Of a stretch of 64,000 nucleotides of DNA, positions 26,978-35,181 are shown piece by piece (position 1 is the first letter of the stretch; each line of letters starts with the position of its first letter). The position numbers were made by a program, and so were the translations under genes. The notes under the pieces were generated by a model, which was given only the letters and a program-made list of their open reading frames with translations, did no database searches and was not told where the DNA came from. Origin of the DNA: LMUY01 sp965199165 (lineage in GTDB: Bacteria > Pseudomonadota > Alphaproteobacteria > Acetobacterales > Acetobacteraceae); the NCBI GenBank assembly GCA_965199165.1, contig OZ240681.1, positions 2,852,001 through 2,916,000 of the forward strand. The letters run 5' to 3'.

Positions 26978-28026
26978 CAAACGGTCGCGACCGGCGTAAC
27001 CGGGGAGCCGATTGCGCCACGCAGGCGCAGCGGCGGCGCCGTCAGCAGGAAGCGGGACCGGCCCTGCGCACGCAGCCAGGCGGCCAGGGGCGTGAGGTGC
27101 CATAGCTCGGCGAGGTGGATGCCAAGCTTGAACAGGCATAGCTCGTGCAGCGGCACCGCCGAATGGGTCGGAGCGTCGCAGCCGCCCGCCGGGTGCGCCT
27201 CCACCGCGTAGTTGTCGGCGATCAGGACGCTCACATCGGACGACGCGACCCAATCCAGCAAACGCTGGTCGCGTCCGTCCAGCACGGCGCAGGAATGCTC
27301 CAGCGCGTGGGCGTCCGGCCGGCCGTCCATCTCCACCAGCATCTGTGCGAACCCGGTGTGCAGACACACCATGTCGCCGGGCTCGACGCTGACGCCGTCC
27401 GCATCCATGACCCGGCGCAGGTCCTCGTAACCGACATGGCGGTGCTCGCGGCCGAAATGCGCATGCAGGTCGATCATCACGCCGCGGCCCTGCACGCACG
27501 TCTCCGCCATATGCTCGATGCCGAGCGCGCGCGCGGCGGACGGCTCGGGCTGTTGCCCGGAGGCGACGGCGCCAGTGGGTCCGGTCACGTCCGTCCCGGC
27601 ACGGTAACCGTTGTAGTAGCGCGGCTCGGGGATCCCGTCCCCATCCGCGTCGAACAGTTGCCCGACATGGGCAAGGCCGTCCCACTGCGTCGAATACTGC
27701 GTGTGCAGCAGCACGGCATCATCGCTCATGACGTCCGTCAGCGCAGGGTTGTCTTGCCCAAGCTGGTAGTTGACGTTGGCTCGGCCGTTGCGGATCGTCG
27801 GGCGTAGCACGGGAGGGTGACGCCGCTCGTTGAGCCGGTTGCCGCCGGGCAGGTCGAGCGGAAGGCTGAGGCAGAAGCTACGCCCCTCGCGCACTTCCGC
27901 GATGCCCTGCAACACCTTGGCCGGCGTCAGCAGGTTCAGCCGTCCACGCTGGTCGTCCGGGCCCCAGTCGCCCCAATTGGACCCGGGCGGCCGGCGCGTC
28001 CAGCGTGGGGAGGTTGCCTCACGCAT
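26977..28026 (-). CDS. Cyclase-family metal-dependent hydrolase (PF04199)
   Basis: A 349-residue protein of the kynurenine-formamidase/cyclase family. The metal-site signature appears as HTQYSTQWDGLAHVG, and later GVMIDLHAHFG, VEPGDMVCLHTGF and HELCLFKLGIHLAELW. It starts GSNWGDWGPDDQRGRLNLLTP, typical of the longer bacterial members of this family. The ATG at 28026 overlaps the dioxygenase end by eight bases. In the operon it may hydrolyse a lactone or amide intermediate, possibly replacing dienelactone hydrolase; this is inferred. Confidence 0.87.
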   Translation of the reverse strand: MREATSPRWTRRPPGSNWGDWGPDDQRGRLNLLTPAKVLQGIAEVREGRSFCLSLPLDLPGGNRLNERRHPPVLRPTIRNGRANVNYQLGQDNPALTDVMSDDAVLLHTQYSTQWDGLAHVGQLFDADGDGIPEPRYYNGYRAGTDVTGPTGAVASGQQPEPSAARALGIEHMAETCVQGRGVMIDLHAHFGREHRHVGYEDLRRVMDADGVSVEPGDMVCLHTGFAQMLVEMDGRPDAHALEHSCAVLDGRDQRLLDWVASSDVSVLIADNYAVEAHPAGGCDAPTHSAVPLHELCLFKLGIHLAELWHLTPLAAWLRAQGRSRFLLTAPPLRLRGAIGSPVTPVATV

Positions 28027-28909
28027 GCTGGAACGCCAGGCTGCCGATCGGCTCCAGCGCGAAGTCGAACGTGCCGGTGTGGAACGGCTTGCCCATGCCA
28101 CGCGATGCCAGGTCTTCCGCGTCATGGTGCTGCACCAGGGTGAGCGTCACGTCGTCGCGCACGCTGAAGATGGAGTCGTCGTCGATCCACGGGTCGCCCC
28201 GGAAGTAGAGCAGCGTCGTCATCGGCTGCATGCCGGACGCCGCAAGCTTCAGGTGGACGTGGCCGGGCCGCATGCCGTGGCGGCCAAGGCGGCGCATCAT
28301 GTCGCCGCACGCCATCCCGGAAAGGTCGCCGATCTCATAGCAGCCGGGCACGACCGTCTCGATCTCGTAGTGCCCGGCCGCATCAGCGATCACCCGGCGG
28401 CGGAAATTCCACTCCGGCTGGCTCGGATCGTCCTCGGCATAGGCGCCGGCGGCATTGGCCTGCCACACATCCAGTTCCGCATGCGGGAGCGGCCTGCCGG
28501 TTCCGGCCTCGACGACCCGACCGGACAGGAACAGGCGCTCCCCGGGCTCCTCGGGCCGCATGATGCCTGCCGGGCTTCGTACAGCCGGCGCCCCGGCGCG
28601 ATATAGCGGTCCTTCCACGTTATCGACGGTCCGGCGCTCATCGCCACCATGCGTCGTCTCGGTGACAAGGGTATCGAGGCCGAAGACATGGGTCAGGAAC
28701 CGCCATTCCTTCGTCGCGGCGACGCGGTCCAGGAACGCGCAGAGCCCGCCCAGTTCGGCCTCCGTCAGCCGGACCTGTTCGGCCGCTTCGAGCAGATGGC
28801 GAAGGACGACGGCCATCCGCGCCTGAAGCGCCGGGTCAGCCCCCGGAGCGCCTGGCTTCATGGCTCCAACCACCTGGGTGACGAGAGCGGTGACACGCTG
28901 GCTCGGCAT
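28019..28909 (-). CDS. Intradiol ring-cleavage dioxygenase (catechol/hydroxyquinol 1,2-dioxygenase type)
   Basis: A 296-residue non-heme Fe(III) dioxygenase. A helical dimerisation domain (LCAFLDRVAATKEWRFLTHVFG) precedes VDNVEGPLYRAGAP with the first Tyr ligand. VPGCYEIGD supplies the second Tyr, and RPGHVHLKL the two His ligands. SGRVVEAGTGRPLPHAELDVWQANAAGAYA is the usual beta-sandwich signature. AAGGAG lies six bases before the ATG at 28909. It is the first gene of the operon and divergent from the IclR regulator. Hydroxyquinol, catechol or a substituted catechol are possible substrates. Confidence 0.9.
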   Translation of the reverse strand: MPSQRVTALVTQVVGAMKPGAPGADPALQARMAVVLRHLLEAAEQVRLTEAELGGLCAFLDRVAATKEWRFLTHVFGLDTLVTETTHGGDERRTVDNVEGPLYRAGAPAVRSPAGIMRPEEPGERLFLSGRVVEAGTGRPLPHAELDVWQANAAGAYAEDDPSQPEWNFRRRVIADAAGHYEIETVVPGCYEIGDLSGMACGDMMRRLGRHGMRPGHVHLKLAASGMQPMTTLLYFRGDPWIDDDSIFSVRDDVTLTLVQHHDAEDLASRGMGKPFHTGTFDFALEPIGSLAFQHA

Positions 28910-28933
28910 AGGACTCTCCTTCACCAGGCGATA

Positions 28934-28968
28934 TGTGCGTATATCGCCCTTTGTTCTTATTACGCACA
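28934..28968. promoter_or_regulatory. Inverted repeat between dioxygenase and IclR genes
   Basis: TGTGCGTA at 28934-28941 and TACGCACA at 28961-28968 are perfect inverted copies 19 bases apart, just upstream of the dioxygenase gene. This is a likely binding site for the divergent IclR protein. Confidence 0.55.
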
Positions 28969-29069
28969 TTAGGAAGCCCGCTGGTCGCGCCTGTCAAGCG
29001 GAAACGCGCGGACCGGAAGCAGCCCGGAAAGCCTGGGCAGCGGGCCATGCTTGTGCGATATGCGCCCAC

Positions 29070-29837
29070 ATGCCCGATGACCCGCCTTCCGAAATCCTGT
29101 CGCGCGACCTCGTTGCCGGACTGGGCAAGGGCCTGGCGATCATCGAATTTTTCAACGAAACCAGGCGTCGCATGGCGATCAGTGAAGCCGCCGGCCTCAC
29201 CGGGCTGACGCGCGCCGCCGCACGCCGCTACCTGCTCAGCCTGGTCCACCTCGGCTATGCCGAGTTCGACGGCAAGTTCTTCTCGCTGACGCCGCGCGTC
29301 CTGCGGCTCGGCCATGCCTATCTCGCAGCCACTCCGCTCCCCAAGCTGTTGCAGCCCTCCGTTGACCGCATCGCCAGGGAAGCGGGCGACCCCTGCATGG
29401 CGGCCGTGCTCGACGAGACGGAGGTCGTCTGCATCGCGCAGGCCGCACCGCCTCGCATGGTGTTCACCAGCCTCAGCGTCGGCAGCCGCCTGCCGGCCTA
29501 CAGCACCGCGCTTGGCCGGGTGTTACTGGCCTACGCGCCCGCCGCGCACTTGGAGCGTTACTGGCAGAAGGCCCGGCTGGAAGCGCGCACGGCGAAGTCC
29601 TTGTTCACCCGCAAGGCGCTGGAGCGGGAACTCATCGCCGTCCGGAACAACGGCTACGCCATCGTCGATGAAGAGGTCGAGCTGGGATTGCGGACCATCG
29701 CCGTCCCGATCCGCAACAGCAACGGTGTGGTCGTGGCCGCGCTCAACGTCGCGGTCCACGCCAGCCGCATCCCCGTGGAGGATATGGCGCGCACCCTGCT
29801 GCCGCTGCTGGCGCCCGCGCAGGAAATGCTGGCTTAG
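29070..29837 (+). CDS. IclR-family regulator (PcaR/PobR-like)
   Basis: A 255-residue regulator. The winged helix is at the N-terminus: GLGKGLAIIEFF, RRMAISEAAGLTGLTRAAARRYLLSLVHLGY. The effector domain follows with LAYAPAAHLE and GYAIVDEEVELGLRTIAVPIRNSNGVVVAALNV. It resembles the beta-ketoadipate-pathway regulators of this family. The ATG at 29070 is chosen because the upstream frame to 28860 crosses the shared promoter region. It most likely activates the divergent ring-cleavage operon in response to substrate. Confidence 0.92.
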   Translation: MPDDPPSEILSRDLVAGLGKGLAIIEFFNETRRRMAISEAAGLTGLTRAAARRYLLSLVHLGYAEFDGKFFSLTPRVLRLGHAYLAATPLPKLLQPSVDRIAREAGDPCMAAVLDETEVVCIAQAAPPRMVFTSLSVGSRLPAYSTALGRVLLAYAPAAHLERYWQKARLEARTAKSLFTRKALERELIAVRNNGYAIVDEEVELGLRTIAVPIRNSNGVVVAALNVAVHASRIPVEDMARTLLPLLAPAQEMLA

Positions 29838-30026
29838 CCCTGGCCGAGCGCCCGGTCGTCGAACCGGCGCTGCCCGCGCCGATGCGGCGATGTTCCGTTC
29901 GACCCAGCCGTCGAGCGCCTTGACCGGCTCGCTCAGCGAGGCGCTCTGATGGAAGGGGACACGGCAATTGACCTTCCCTTCTGGTGGCTGTCGCGGAGCT
30001 CCAGACGCCCGGCACGGCGATCCAGA

Positions 30027-31241
30027 TTACGCCCTCCGACCGTCGCGAAGATGCAGCATCTCGTCCAGCCAATTGAAGACAACCTCGTGCAGATAGGCCA
30101 AGGCGCCTGACTGGCAGTGGTTTTCCGCACCGTCCTCGCTCGTGAACGGGAACAGCGTCTTCGGCGCTTGCAAGGCATCGTAGACCTGCTGCGGCTGGCC
30201 GGCGAAGAACATGTCGCCCTCAGCCTCCAAGACGAGGCAGGGACACTCGATCTGGCCGACGGTATCCTTCACTGTGTGCTGCTTCGTTTGCTCCACGAAC
30301 TCGGCGATGCTCGAGACGCCGAATGACCACAGGCCTTGTGTAACAGCCCAGCGGAGCGCCGTGTTCGCCTTCATGGCTTCGCGGATGATCGTCTCGCCCT
30401 TGGCGACGTCGCCGGATTGCAGGGCGGCGACGGCCTCCGCCGGAAGCAAGCTCTGCAGGGCGGAATGCAGGTCGTACACCCCGTCGAAGAAGATGGCGGC
30501 GCGGAACCGATGCTCGAACGCCGCCGCGCGGGCGGCCCAAAGCCCGCCAAGGCTCATGCCGAGCAAGGTGAGCTGGTCTCCGGCGACATCCGGCCTGGTC
30601 AGGGCATAGTCCACGACCGGGGTCACGACCTTTTCCCAGTCGTGGCGGAAGACGAGCTTCTGCTCCCGCATGGGCGCACCCTGCCCGGGACCGTCGAAGG
30701 TGAGGCAATTGTAGCCGCGCCGGACCGCGGCCGCCGCGAAGAAGAAATACATCTCCTCGACGCTGGAGTCGTAGCCGCCGTGATAGATGATCGTCGGACG
30801 CGGCGCGCCAGAGTCATCCACCTTGTAGAAGTAGCCCGGCAGGGTCGTTCCCTCGTAAGGGATTTTGATCGGCTCCCAGGTCGGGCCGCTGAGCTTCGCC
30901 GCCTCGGCGTAGGCCTTTTGCGACGCCCTGGACGTCGAGAGTATCCGCGGGTCCGCCGGGTCACCGTGCAAGTAGAACTCGGCCGTCCGGAAGTAGGTCG
31001 ACGCACGCAGGTAGCTCTCGCGTGCGCTTACGCGGTGTCCCGCACTCAGGCTTGCGTCGGCTCGCGACCGGACGCGGTGCGCCAGCTCGTCCCACTCCGT
31101 GAACCAGCTCTCGAAATCGCCTTCCTTTATGCGTCCGGCGACGGCCATCATCTCGCCGATGTCGGCCCCTCCGTAGTAGGTAAAGCCCAGATTGCGGATG
31201 AACTCGAAGGCGAACGAGTTGTCCTCGAAAGCGACCTTCAT
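30027..31241 (-). CDS. Alpha/beta hydrolase of the DhpH/FrsA-like type
   Basis: A 404-residue hydrolase with an N-terminal helical cap (FAFEFIRNLGFTYYGGADIGEM, ESYLRASTYFRTAEFYLHG) and a C-terminal catalytic domain. It contains PTIIYHGGYDSSVEE, TFDGPGQG, the nucleophile elbow LLGMSLGG, LVLEAEGDMFF with the acid, and a late His in AENHCQSG. The layout matches 2,6-dihydroxypseudooxynicotine hydrolase and C-C bond hydrolase relatives. It is divergent from a TetR regulator at 31313 with about 70 bases between, which probably represses it. The true substrate is unknown. Confidence 0.87.
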   Translation of the reverse strand: MKVAFEDNSFAFEFIRNLGFTYYGGADIGEMMAVAGRIKEGDFESWFTEWDELAHRVRSRADASLSAGHRVSARESYLRASTYFRTAEFYLHGDPADPRILSTSRASQKAYAEAAKLSGPTWEPIKIPYEGTTLPGYFYKVDDSGAPRPTIIYHGGYDSSVEEMYFFFAAAAVRRGYNCLTFDGPGQGAPMREQKLVFRHDWEKVVTPVVDYALTRPDVAGDQLTLLGMSLGGLWAARAAAFEHRFRAAIFFDGVYDLHSALQSLLPAEAVAALQSGDVAKGETIIREAMKANTALRWAVTQGLWSFGVSSIAEFVEQTKQHTVKDTVGQIECPCLVLEAEGDMFFAGQPQQVYDALQAPKTLFPFTSEDGAENHCQSGALAYLHEVVFNWLDEMLHLRDGRRA

Positions 31242-31312
31242 CGATGTCTCCTGATGCGGTAATCCTGTGACGGACGGAACGCCGCCGTCTCGTCCAACTA
31301 GGAGTGCATTGG

Positions 31313-31927
31313 ATGGAACGCAACCGTTCCGCCGCAGATTCTTCGGCACGCCGGCCAAGCGGAGCGGCCGTGATGCGCGACGAGGTGACGGCCGCGCTGT
31401 CCCGTGCCTTCTTCGTCGAATGGGCGCGGGTCGGCTATGCGGCGCTCAGCCTCGAGCACGTGGCCAAGACAGCCGGAGTAGGCAAAGCCGCGCTCTATCG
31501 GCGGTGGTCATCCAAGGTCGAAATGGCGAGCGACCAACTGTCTCAGGTCGGCCTGAAGCTCACCGACACCCGCGACATGGGGTCGTTGGAGGCGGACCTT
31601 CGGGCGCTGCTGCTCGCGTTCCGGCGCGTCCTGCGTCACCCGATGATCAAGCGCATCGTCGCCGACCTGAACGCCGAGGTCGCTCGCGATCCGTCGCTTG
31701 AGGAGGCGATCCGCCCGTTTCAACAGGCGCGCCGCGCCCGGGCCCAGCAGCTGATCGAGCGCGCCATCGCACGAGGAGAAGTGGACGAGAACGCGGATCG
31801 GGAGATGATCCTCGACCTGCTTGCCGGGCCGATCTACTGGCGGCTCGTGGTCATAGGAGGCCGATCCGACCTCGCCCACGTGGAGCGGCTCGTGCGCGTG
31901 ACGACCGCCGCGGTCAAGGCGAATTGA
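31313..31927 (+). CDS. TetR-family regulator
   Basis: A 204-residue regulator: LSRAFFVEWARVGYAALSLEHVAKTAGVGKAALYRRWSSKVEM is the DNA-binding domain, followed by TetR_C-type helices with ILDLLAGPIYWRLVV. GGAG lies eight bases before the ATG at 31313; a GTG nine bases upstream is the alternative. It is divergent from the hydrolase gene and probably controls it. Confidence 0.9.
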   Translation: MERNRSAADSSARRPSGAAVMRDEVTAALSRAFFVEWARVGYAALSLEHVAKTAGVGKAALYRRWSSKVEMASDQLSQVGLKLTDTRDMGSLEADLRALLLAFRRVLRHPMIKRIVADLNAEVARDPSLEEAIRPFQQARRARAQQLIERAIARGEVDENADREMILDLLAGPIYWRLVVIGGRSDLAHVERLVRVTTAAVKAN

Positions 31928-32046
31928 TCGACCCGGCTATCTCATGATCGCGCTCCGATGGGTCGGTCCCTCGCCGATCCCGGCCGCGGGCGGTTTCGCC
32001 GAGGTGAACGGGCGTGTGTCTGGACCAGCCAACTACGAGTCGAGAC

Positions 32047-32397
32047 TCAAGCCGTGAGGCGTTCAGCGGCGATCGCGCTGATCCTAGCGCGATGTTCCGT
32101 CCCCCATATGCAGAGCGGCATCAGGGCGACGACGAGGGTCTGTCCGAACGCGGTCAGCGTATAGTCCACCATCGGAGGAACGCGCTGGTAGTCGTGGCGC
32201 GTGAGCACGTCAGCCGCCGCCAGCTCCCGCAGCTGCTGGATCAGCACCTTCTCGCTTACGCCCGATACCAGCCGCTTGAGGTCGCCAAAGCGCCTGGGAC
32301 CCGAGTTCAAGTGATAGAGGATGAGCGGCTTCCACTTGCCACCCATCACGGCGAGCGCGACGTCCAGGCCGCAGGGTGGATCGGGATCCATCGTCAT
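32047..32397 (-). CDS. HxlR-family winged-helix regulator, copy B
   Basis: A 116-residue HxlR repressor nearly identical to copy A at 12044; visible differences are GPRRFGD for GPKRFGD and CIWGTEH for CMWGTEH. The N-terminal Cys and the winged-helix core are unchanged, so both copies should bind the same operator. It is divergent from SDR copy B. Confidence 0.92.
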   Translation of the reverse strand: MTMDPDPPCGLDVALAVMGGKWKPLILYHLNSGPRRFGDLKRLVSGVSEKVLIQQLRELAAADVLTRHDYQRVPPMVDYTLTAFGQTLVVALMPLCIWGTEHRARISAIAAERLTA

Positions 32398-32408
32398 CGC
32401 CCCATACT

Positions 32409-32420
32409 TACCTTCAGGTA
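32409..32420. promoter_or_regulatory. Candidate HxlR operator, copy B
   Basis: The 12-bp palindrome TACCTTCAGGTA lies between HxlR and SDR copy B. It is the reverse complement of the site at 12021-12032. Confidence 0.55.
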
Positions 32421-32481
32421 GGTTCTGTCCAATTCCATAGCTCCATTCCATATCGTGGTGAACACTGGACGGGAACAGACG

Positions 32482-33231
32482 ATGGGTAAGCTCGACGGCA
32501 AGGTGGCGGTCATCACCGGTGCGAACAGCGGCATCGGCCTGGCCGCCGCGAAGCGCTTCGCGGGGGAAGGCGCGCGGGTCTTTATGACCGGCCGGCGCCA
32601 GCCTGAGCTCGACCGCGCCGTGTCCCAGGTCGGAGGGGGCGCCCGCGGCGTTCCGGGCGACATCGCCAACCTCGCCGACCTCGACCGGCTCTATGGCGTG
32701 GTGCGCGAGGAGGCGGGCACCATCGACGTGCTGTTCGCCAACGCCGGCGGCGGCGACTTCATGCCGCTGGCCGAGATGACAGAGGACCACTTCGATCGGA
32801 CCTTCGACATCAACGTCAAAGGCACGGTGTTCACGGTCCAGAAGGCCCTGCCGCTGCTGCAGGACGGCGCCTCGATCATCCTGACTGGCTCGTCCGCAGC
32901 CAACAAGGGCATGCCCGCGTTCAGCGTATACGCCGCCACCAAGGCGGCCATCCGCAGCTTTGCGCGCGGCTGGGCGGCGGAGCTCGGTCCCCGACGCATC
33001 CGGGTGAACGTGCTCGTGCCCGGCGCGACCCTGACGCCAGGGTGGAGCGGGCTCAGCCAGAGCGAGGAGCAGCACAAGGCCTTCGTGGCCTTCTCAGAGG
33101 CCGCGACACCGCTCGGGCGCATGGCCGACCCTTCCGAGATCGCAGCCGCCGCCCTATTCCTGGCCTCAGACGAGAGCAGCTTCGTCAACGCAAGTGAGCT
33201 CCACGCCGACGGTGGCGCCGGCCAGATCTAG
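32482..33231 (+). CDS. Short-chain dehydrogenase, copy B
   Basis: A 249-residue SDR with TGANSGIG, NAGGGDF, TGSSAANKGMPAF, YAATKAA and HADGGAGQI. It differs from copy A at about three residues (VSQVGG for VSEVGG, EEAGTID for EEAGPID, GMPAF for GTPAF). All catalytic residues are kept, so both copies look functional. It lies beside the HxlR gene with the shared palindromic operator. Confidence 0.92.
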   Translation: MGKLDGKVAVITGANSGIGLAAAKRFAGEGARVFMTGRRQPELDRAVSQVGGGARGVPGDIANLADLDRLYGVVREEAGTIDVLFANAGGGDFMPLAEMTEDHFDRTFDINVKGTVFTVQKALPLLQDGASIILTGSSAANKGMPAFSVYAATKAAIRSFARGWAAELGPRRIRVNVLVPGATLTPGWSGLSQSEEQHKAFVAFSEAATPLGRMADPSEIAAAALFLASDESSFVNASELHADGGAGQI

Positions 33232-33270
33232 CGAGCAGACGTCGACCCCACCCGTCGGAAGCCCGCGTCC

Positions 33271-33973
33271 ATGATCCAACATCGTGCAGCTCATACCCTC
33301 TCCTGCCGCGACTTCGGATGGCTCAAGGCGCGCCACCACTTCCGGGTGACGCAGGACGGCGATCCCCCGCGCACGGACCGCTCGGAGCCCTTGTGGTCTG
33401 GAACGACGACGAGGTCGAGCCGGGCACGGGCTTCGGCCTGCATCCGCACGCGACATGGAGATCATCACCTTCGTGCGCGAGGGAAGCGTCAGCCATCGCG
33501 ACAGCACCGGCGGCGTCGGCCACATCCGCGCCGGCGACGTCCAGGTGATGAGCGCCGGGACCGGCATCCGCCACGCCGAGCGCAGTGACGGCGATGTCCC
33601 GCTCAGAATCTTCCAGATCTGGCTTCTCCCGCGCGAGCGCGGGGGCCCGCCGCGTTGGGCCAGTCGCCGGTTCCTGGACGGGGACCGCGCGGGTCGGCTG
33701 GTGGCGCTGGCCAGCGGGCGCCCGGGCGACGGGGACGCCTCAGCATACGCGCCGACGCCCGAGTGCTCGGGGCGGGCGACGCTGCGGTCCGGCGAAGCGA
33801 CCTCCTACGGGCTTGATCCCGGACGCATGGCCTATCTCGCGCCGTCCAGGGGCGTCGTGCGGGTCAACGGCTGCCGGCTCGTCCCGGGCGATGGCCTCGC
33901 CGCGGTCGCGGATCCCCAGCTGGAGATCCAGGCGGAGGAGGACGCCGAAATCGTCCTGGTGGACGCCGCCTGA
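33271..33973 (+). pseudogene. Pirin-family protein (YhaK-like), two frameshifts
   Basis: A bicupin pirin spread over three frames. FGWLKARHHFR begins in the first; ALVVWNDDEVEPGTGFGLHPH follows in a second (about 33385-33450). MEIITFVREGSVSHRD, GDVQVMSAGTGIRHAE and the C-terminal cupin run in a third to 33973. The metal-binding His residues of pirins (HPH, and H in IRHAE) are present once the frames are joined. Pirins of the YhaK type act as quercetinases or redox sensors and often sit beside quinone reductases. Confidence 0.85.
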
Positions 33974-34009
33974 GGGTTTGGTGGAGGAAAGCCCGGGGAC
34001 TCAGCGCTC

Positions 34010-34215
34010 GCAGGCCTGGACGGCCTCGACCACGAACTCGATGACCGCGCGCACCCCGGGCAGCATACCCCGGCGAGGTGACGACGAGGTGCACGATCCC
34101 ATCCTCGCCGCTCCAGTCGTCCATCACGCGGGTCAGGGCGCCGGACGCGAGGTCCTCCTAGCAGTTCCGCTCGGGCAGGAGCGTGACGCCGAGGCCCGTG
34201 CGAGCTGCGAAGAGG
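34010..34215 (-). pseudogene. LysR-type regulator, C-terminal remnant
   Basis: On the minus strand TGLGVTLLPERNC is followed by an in-frame TAG and then EDLASGALTRVMDDWSGEDGIVHLVVTS, the recognisable end of LysR effector domains (GLGV.LLPE, L..VL..W). The N-terminal part is missing and the frame breaks again near 34080. It directly abuts the azoreductase relict. Confidence 0.65.
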
Positions 34216-34216
34216 A

Positions 34217-34668
34217 GCTACTCCACATTGATCCCAGCATTCCCGGCGAGCATTCGGCCAGCCGGCAGGTCTCCCGGCGCATTGTCGGGCGCCTGAAGGC
34301 GCCGGCGGGAGCGTGGACGTCGTCCATCGCGACCTGGCGGCCGCTCCGCTGCCCCACCTCGACCTTGCCAACCTGCCGAGCCGCCACCCCCAGGCCGACG
34401 CGGCGCCACGGCCCCCTCCAAGGGCCGGCGCGACAGCGACCAGGCGTTGCAGGAGTTCCTGGACGCCGACACCGCGGTGATCGGCGCGCCCGTGTACAAC
34501 TTCACCATCCCGAACCAGCTGAAGGCCTGGATCGACTGGATCCTAGTGACGGGCGTCACCTTCCGCTACGGCGCGAGCGGTCCCGAAGGCCTGGTGAAGG
34601 ACAAGCGGGTGGTGCTGGCGCCGACCCGCGGCGGCTTCTACGGCCAGTGCTCGCCCACGGCGGCCTCC
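34217..34668 (+). pseudogene. FMN-dependent NADH-azoreductase, decayed
   Basis: LLHIDPSIPGEHSASRQVSRRIVGRLK is the N-terminus of AzoR-type flavodoxin-fold azoreductases. After a frame change near 34310, VIGAPVYNFTIPNQLKAW, GVTFRYGASGPEGLV and APTRGGFYG complete the FMN-binding region. The C-terminal third is cut off at about 34668. AzoR reduces azo and quinone compounds with NADH, in line with the quinone-stress flavour of this section. Confidence 0.8.
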
Positions 34669-34728
34669 GATCGCGCGGATCATCCAGTCAAGCGTTCGAC
34701 GCTGCTGTATCAGCTCAGGGTCACGGAC

Positions 34729-35121
34729 CAGATCGGCCGAGCGACTCTCCAGGTCGAGGGTGACATCCACATTGGGATATCGCTGAAGGAACGCCGTAAG
34801 TTCGTAGCCGAGGACGTTCAGGCCGAAGCCGATGCCCAAGTTGACCTTGATGGACCCGGGGGGCCCATCCGCCACGCTGCCGACGTAGTCGAGCGCCTCG
34901 CCCGCCCGTTCGATGATGTCGCGCGCACGGTCTCTGAGGGCGATGCCTGCGGCGGTCAGCGTCACATCGCGCGTGGAGCGGTGAAACAAGCGTGTGCCCA
35001 GGGCGCCTTCAAGCCGCGCGACGCTGCGGCTGACGTTCGACTTGGGCAAGCCCAGCGCGCGCGCCGCCTCGGAGAAGCCATGCAGCGCCGCCACGCGCTC
35101 GAACACCTGAAGATCGTTCAA
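34729..35121 (-). pseudogene. LysR-type regulator, N-terminal part
   Basis: From a TTG at 35121: NDLQVFERVAALHGFSEAARALGLPKSNVSRSVARLEGALGTRLFHRSTR is a complete LysR helix-turn-helix. It leads into the effector domain (GFGLNVLGYELTAFLQRYPNVDVTLDL), where homology stops near 34729. The C-terminal two thirds are absent and the frame runs on into unrelated DNA. It may have regulated the azoreductase once divergent from it. Confidence 0.7.
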
Positions 35122-35181
35122 GTCCCCCGGTAACGGCTGAGATCGCTCGACAAAGCGGCCGCGAATTGATTCGCTGTTTTT

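Larger units (their letters stand above)
32027..33231. repeat. Inverted duplication, copy B (SDR/HxlR unit)
   Basis: The same 1,205-bp unit as 11210-12414, in reverse orientation. Identity ends exactly at the SDR stop codon at 33231 and near TCGTAGTTGGCT at 32027. In this copy the SDR is followed by a pirin relict instead of IS66 sequence. Confidence 0.9.
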
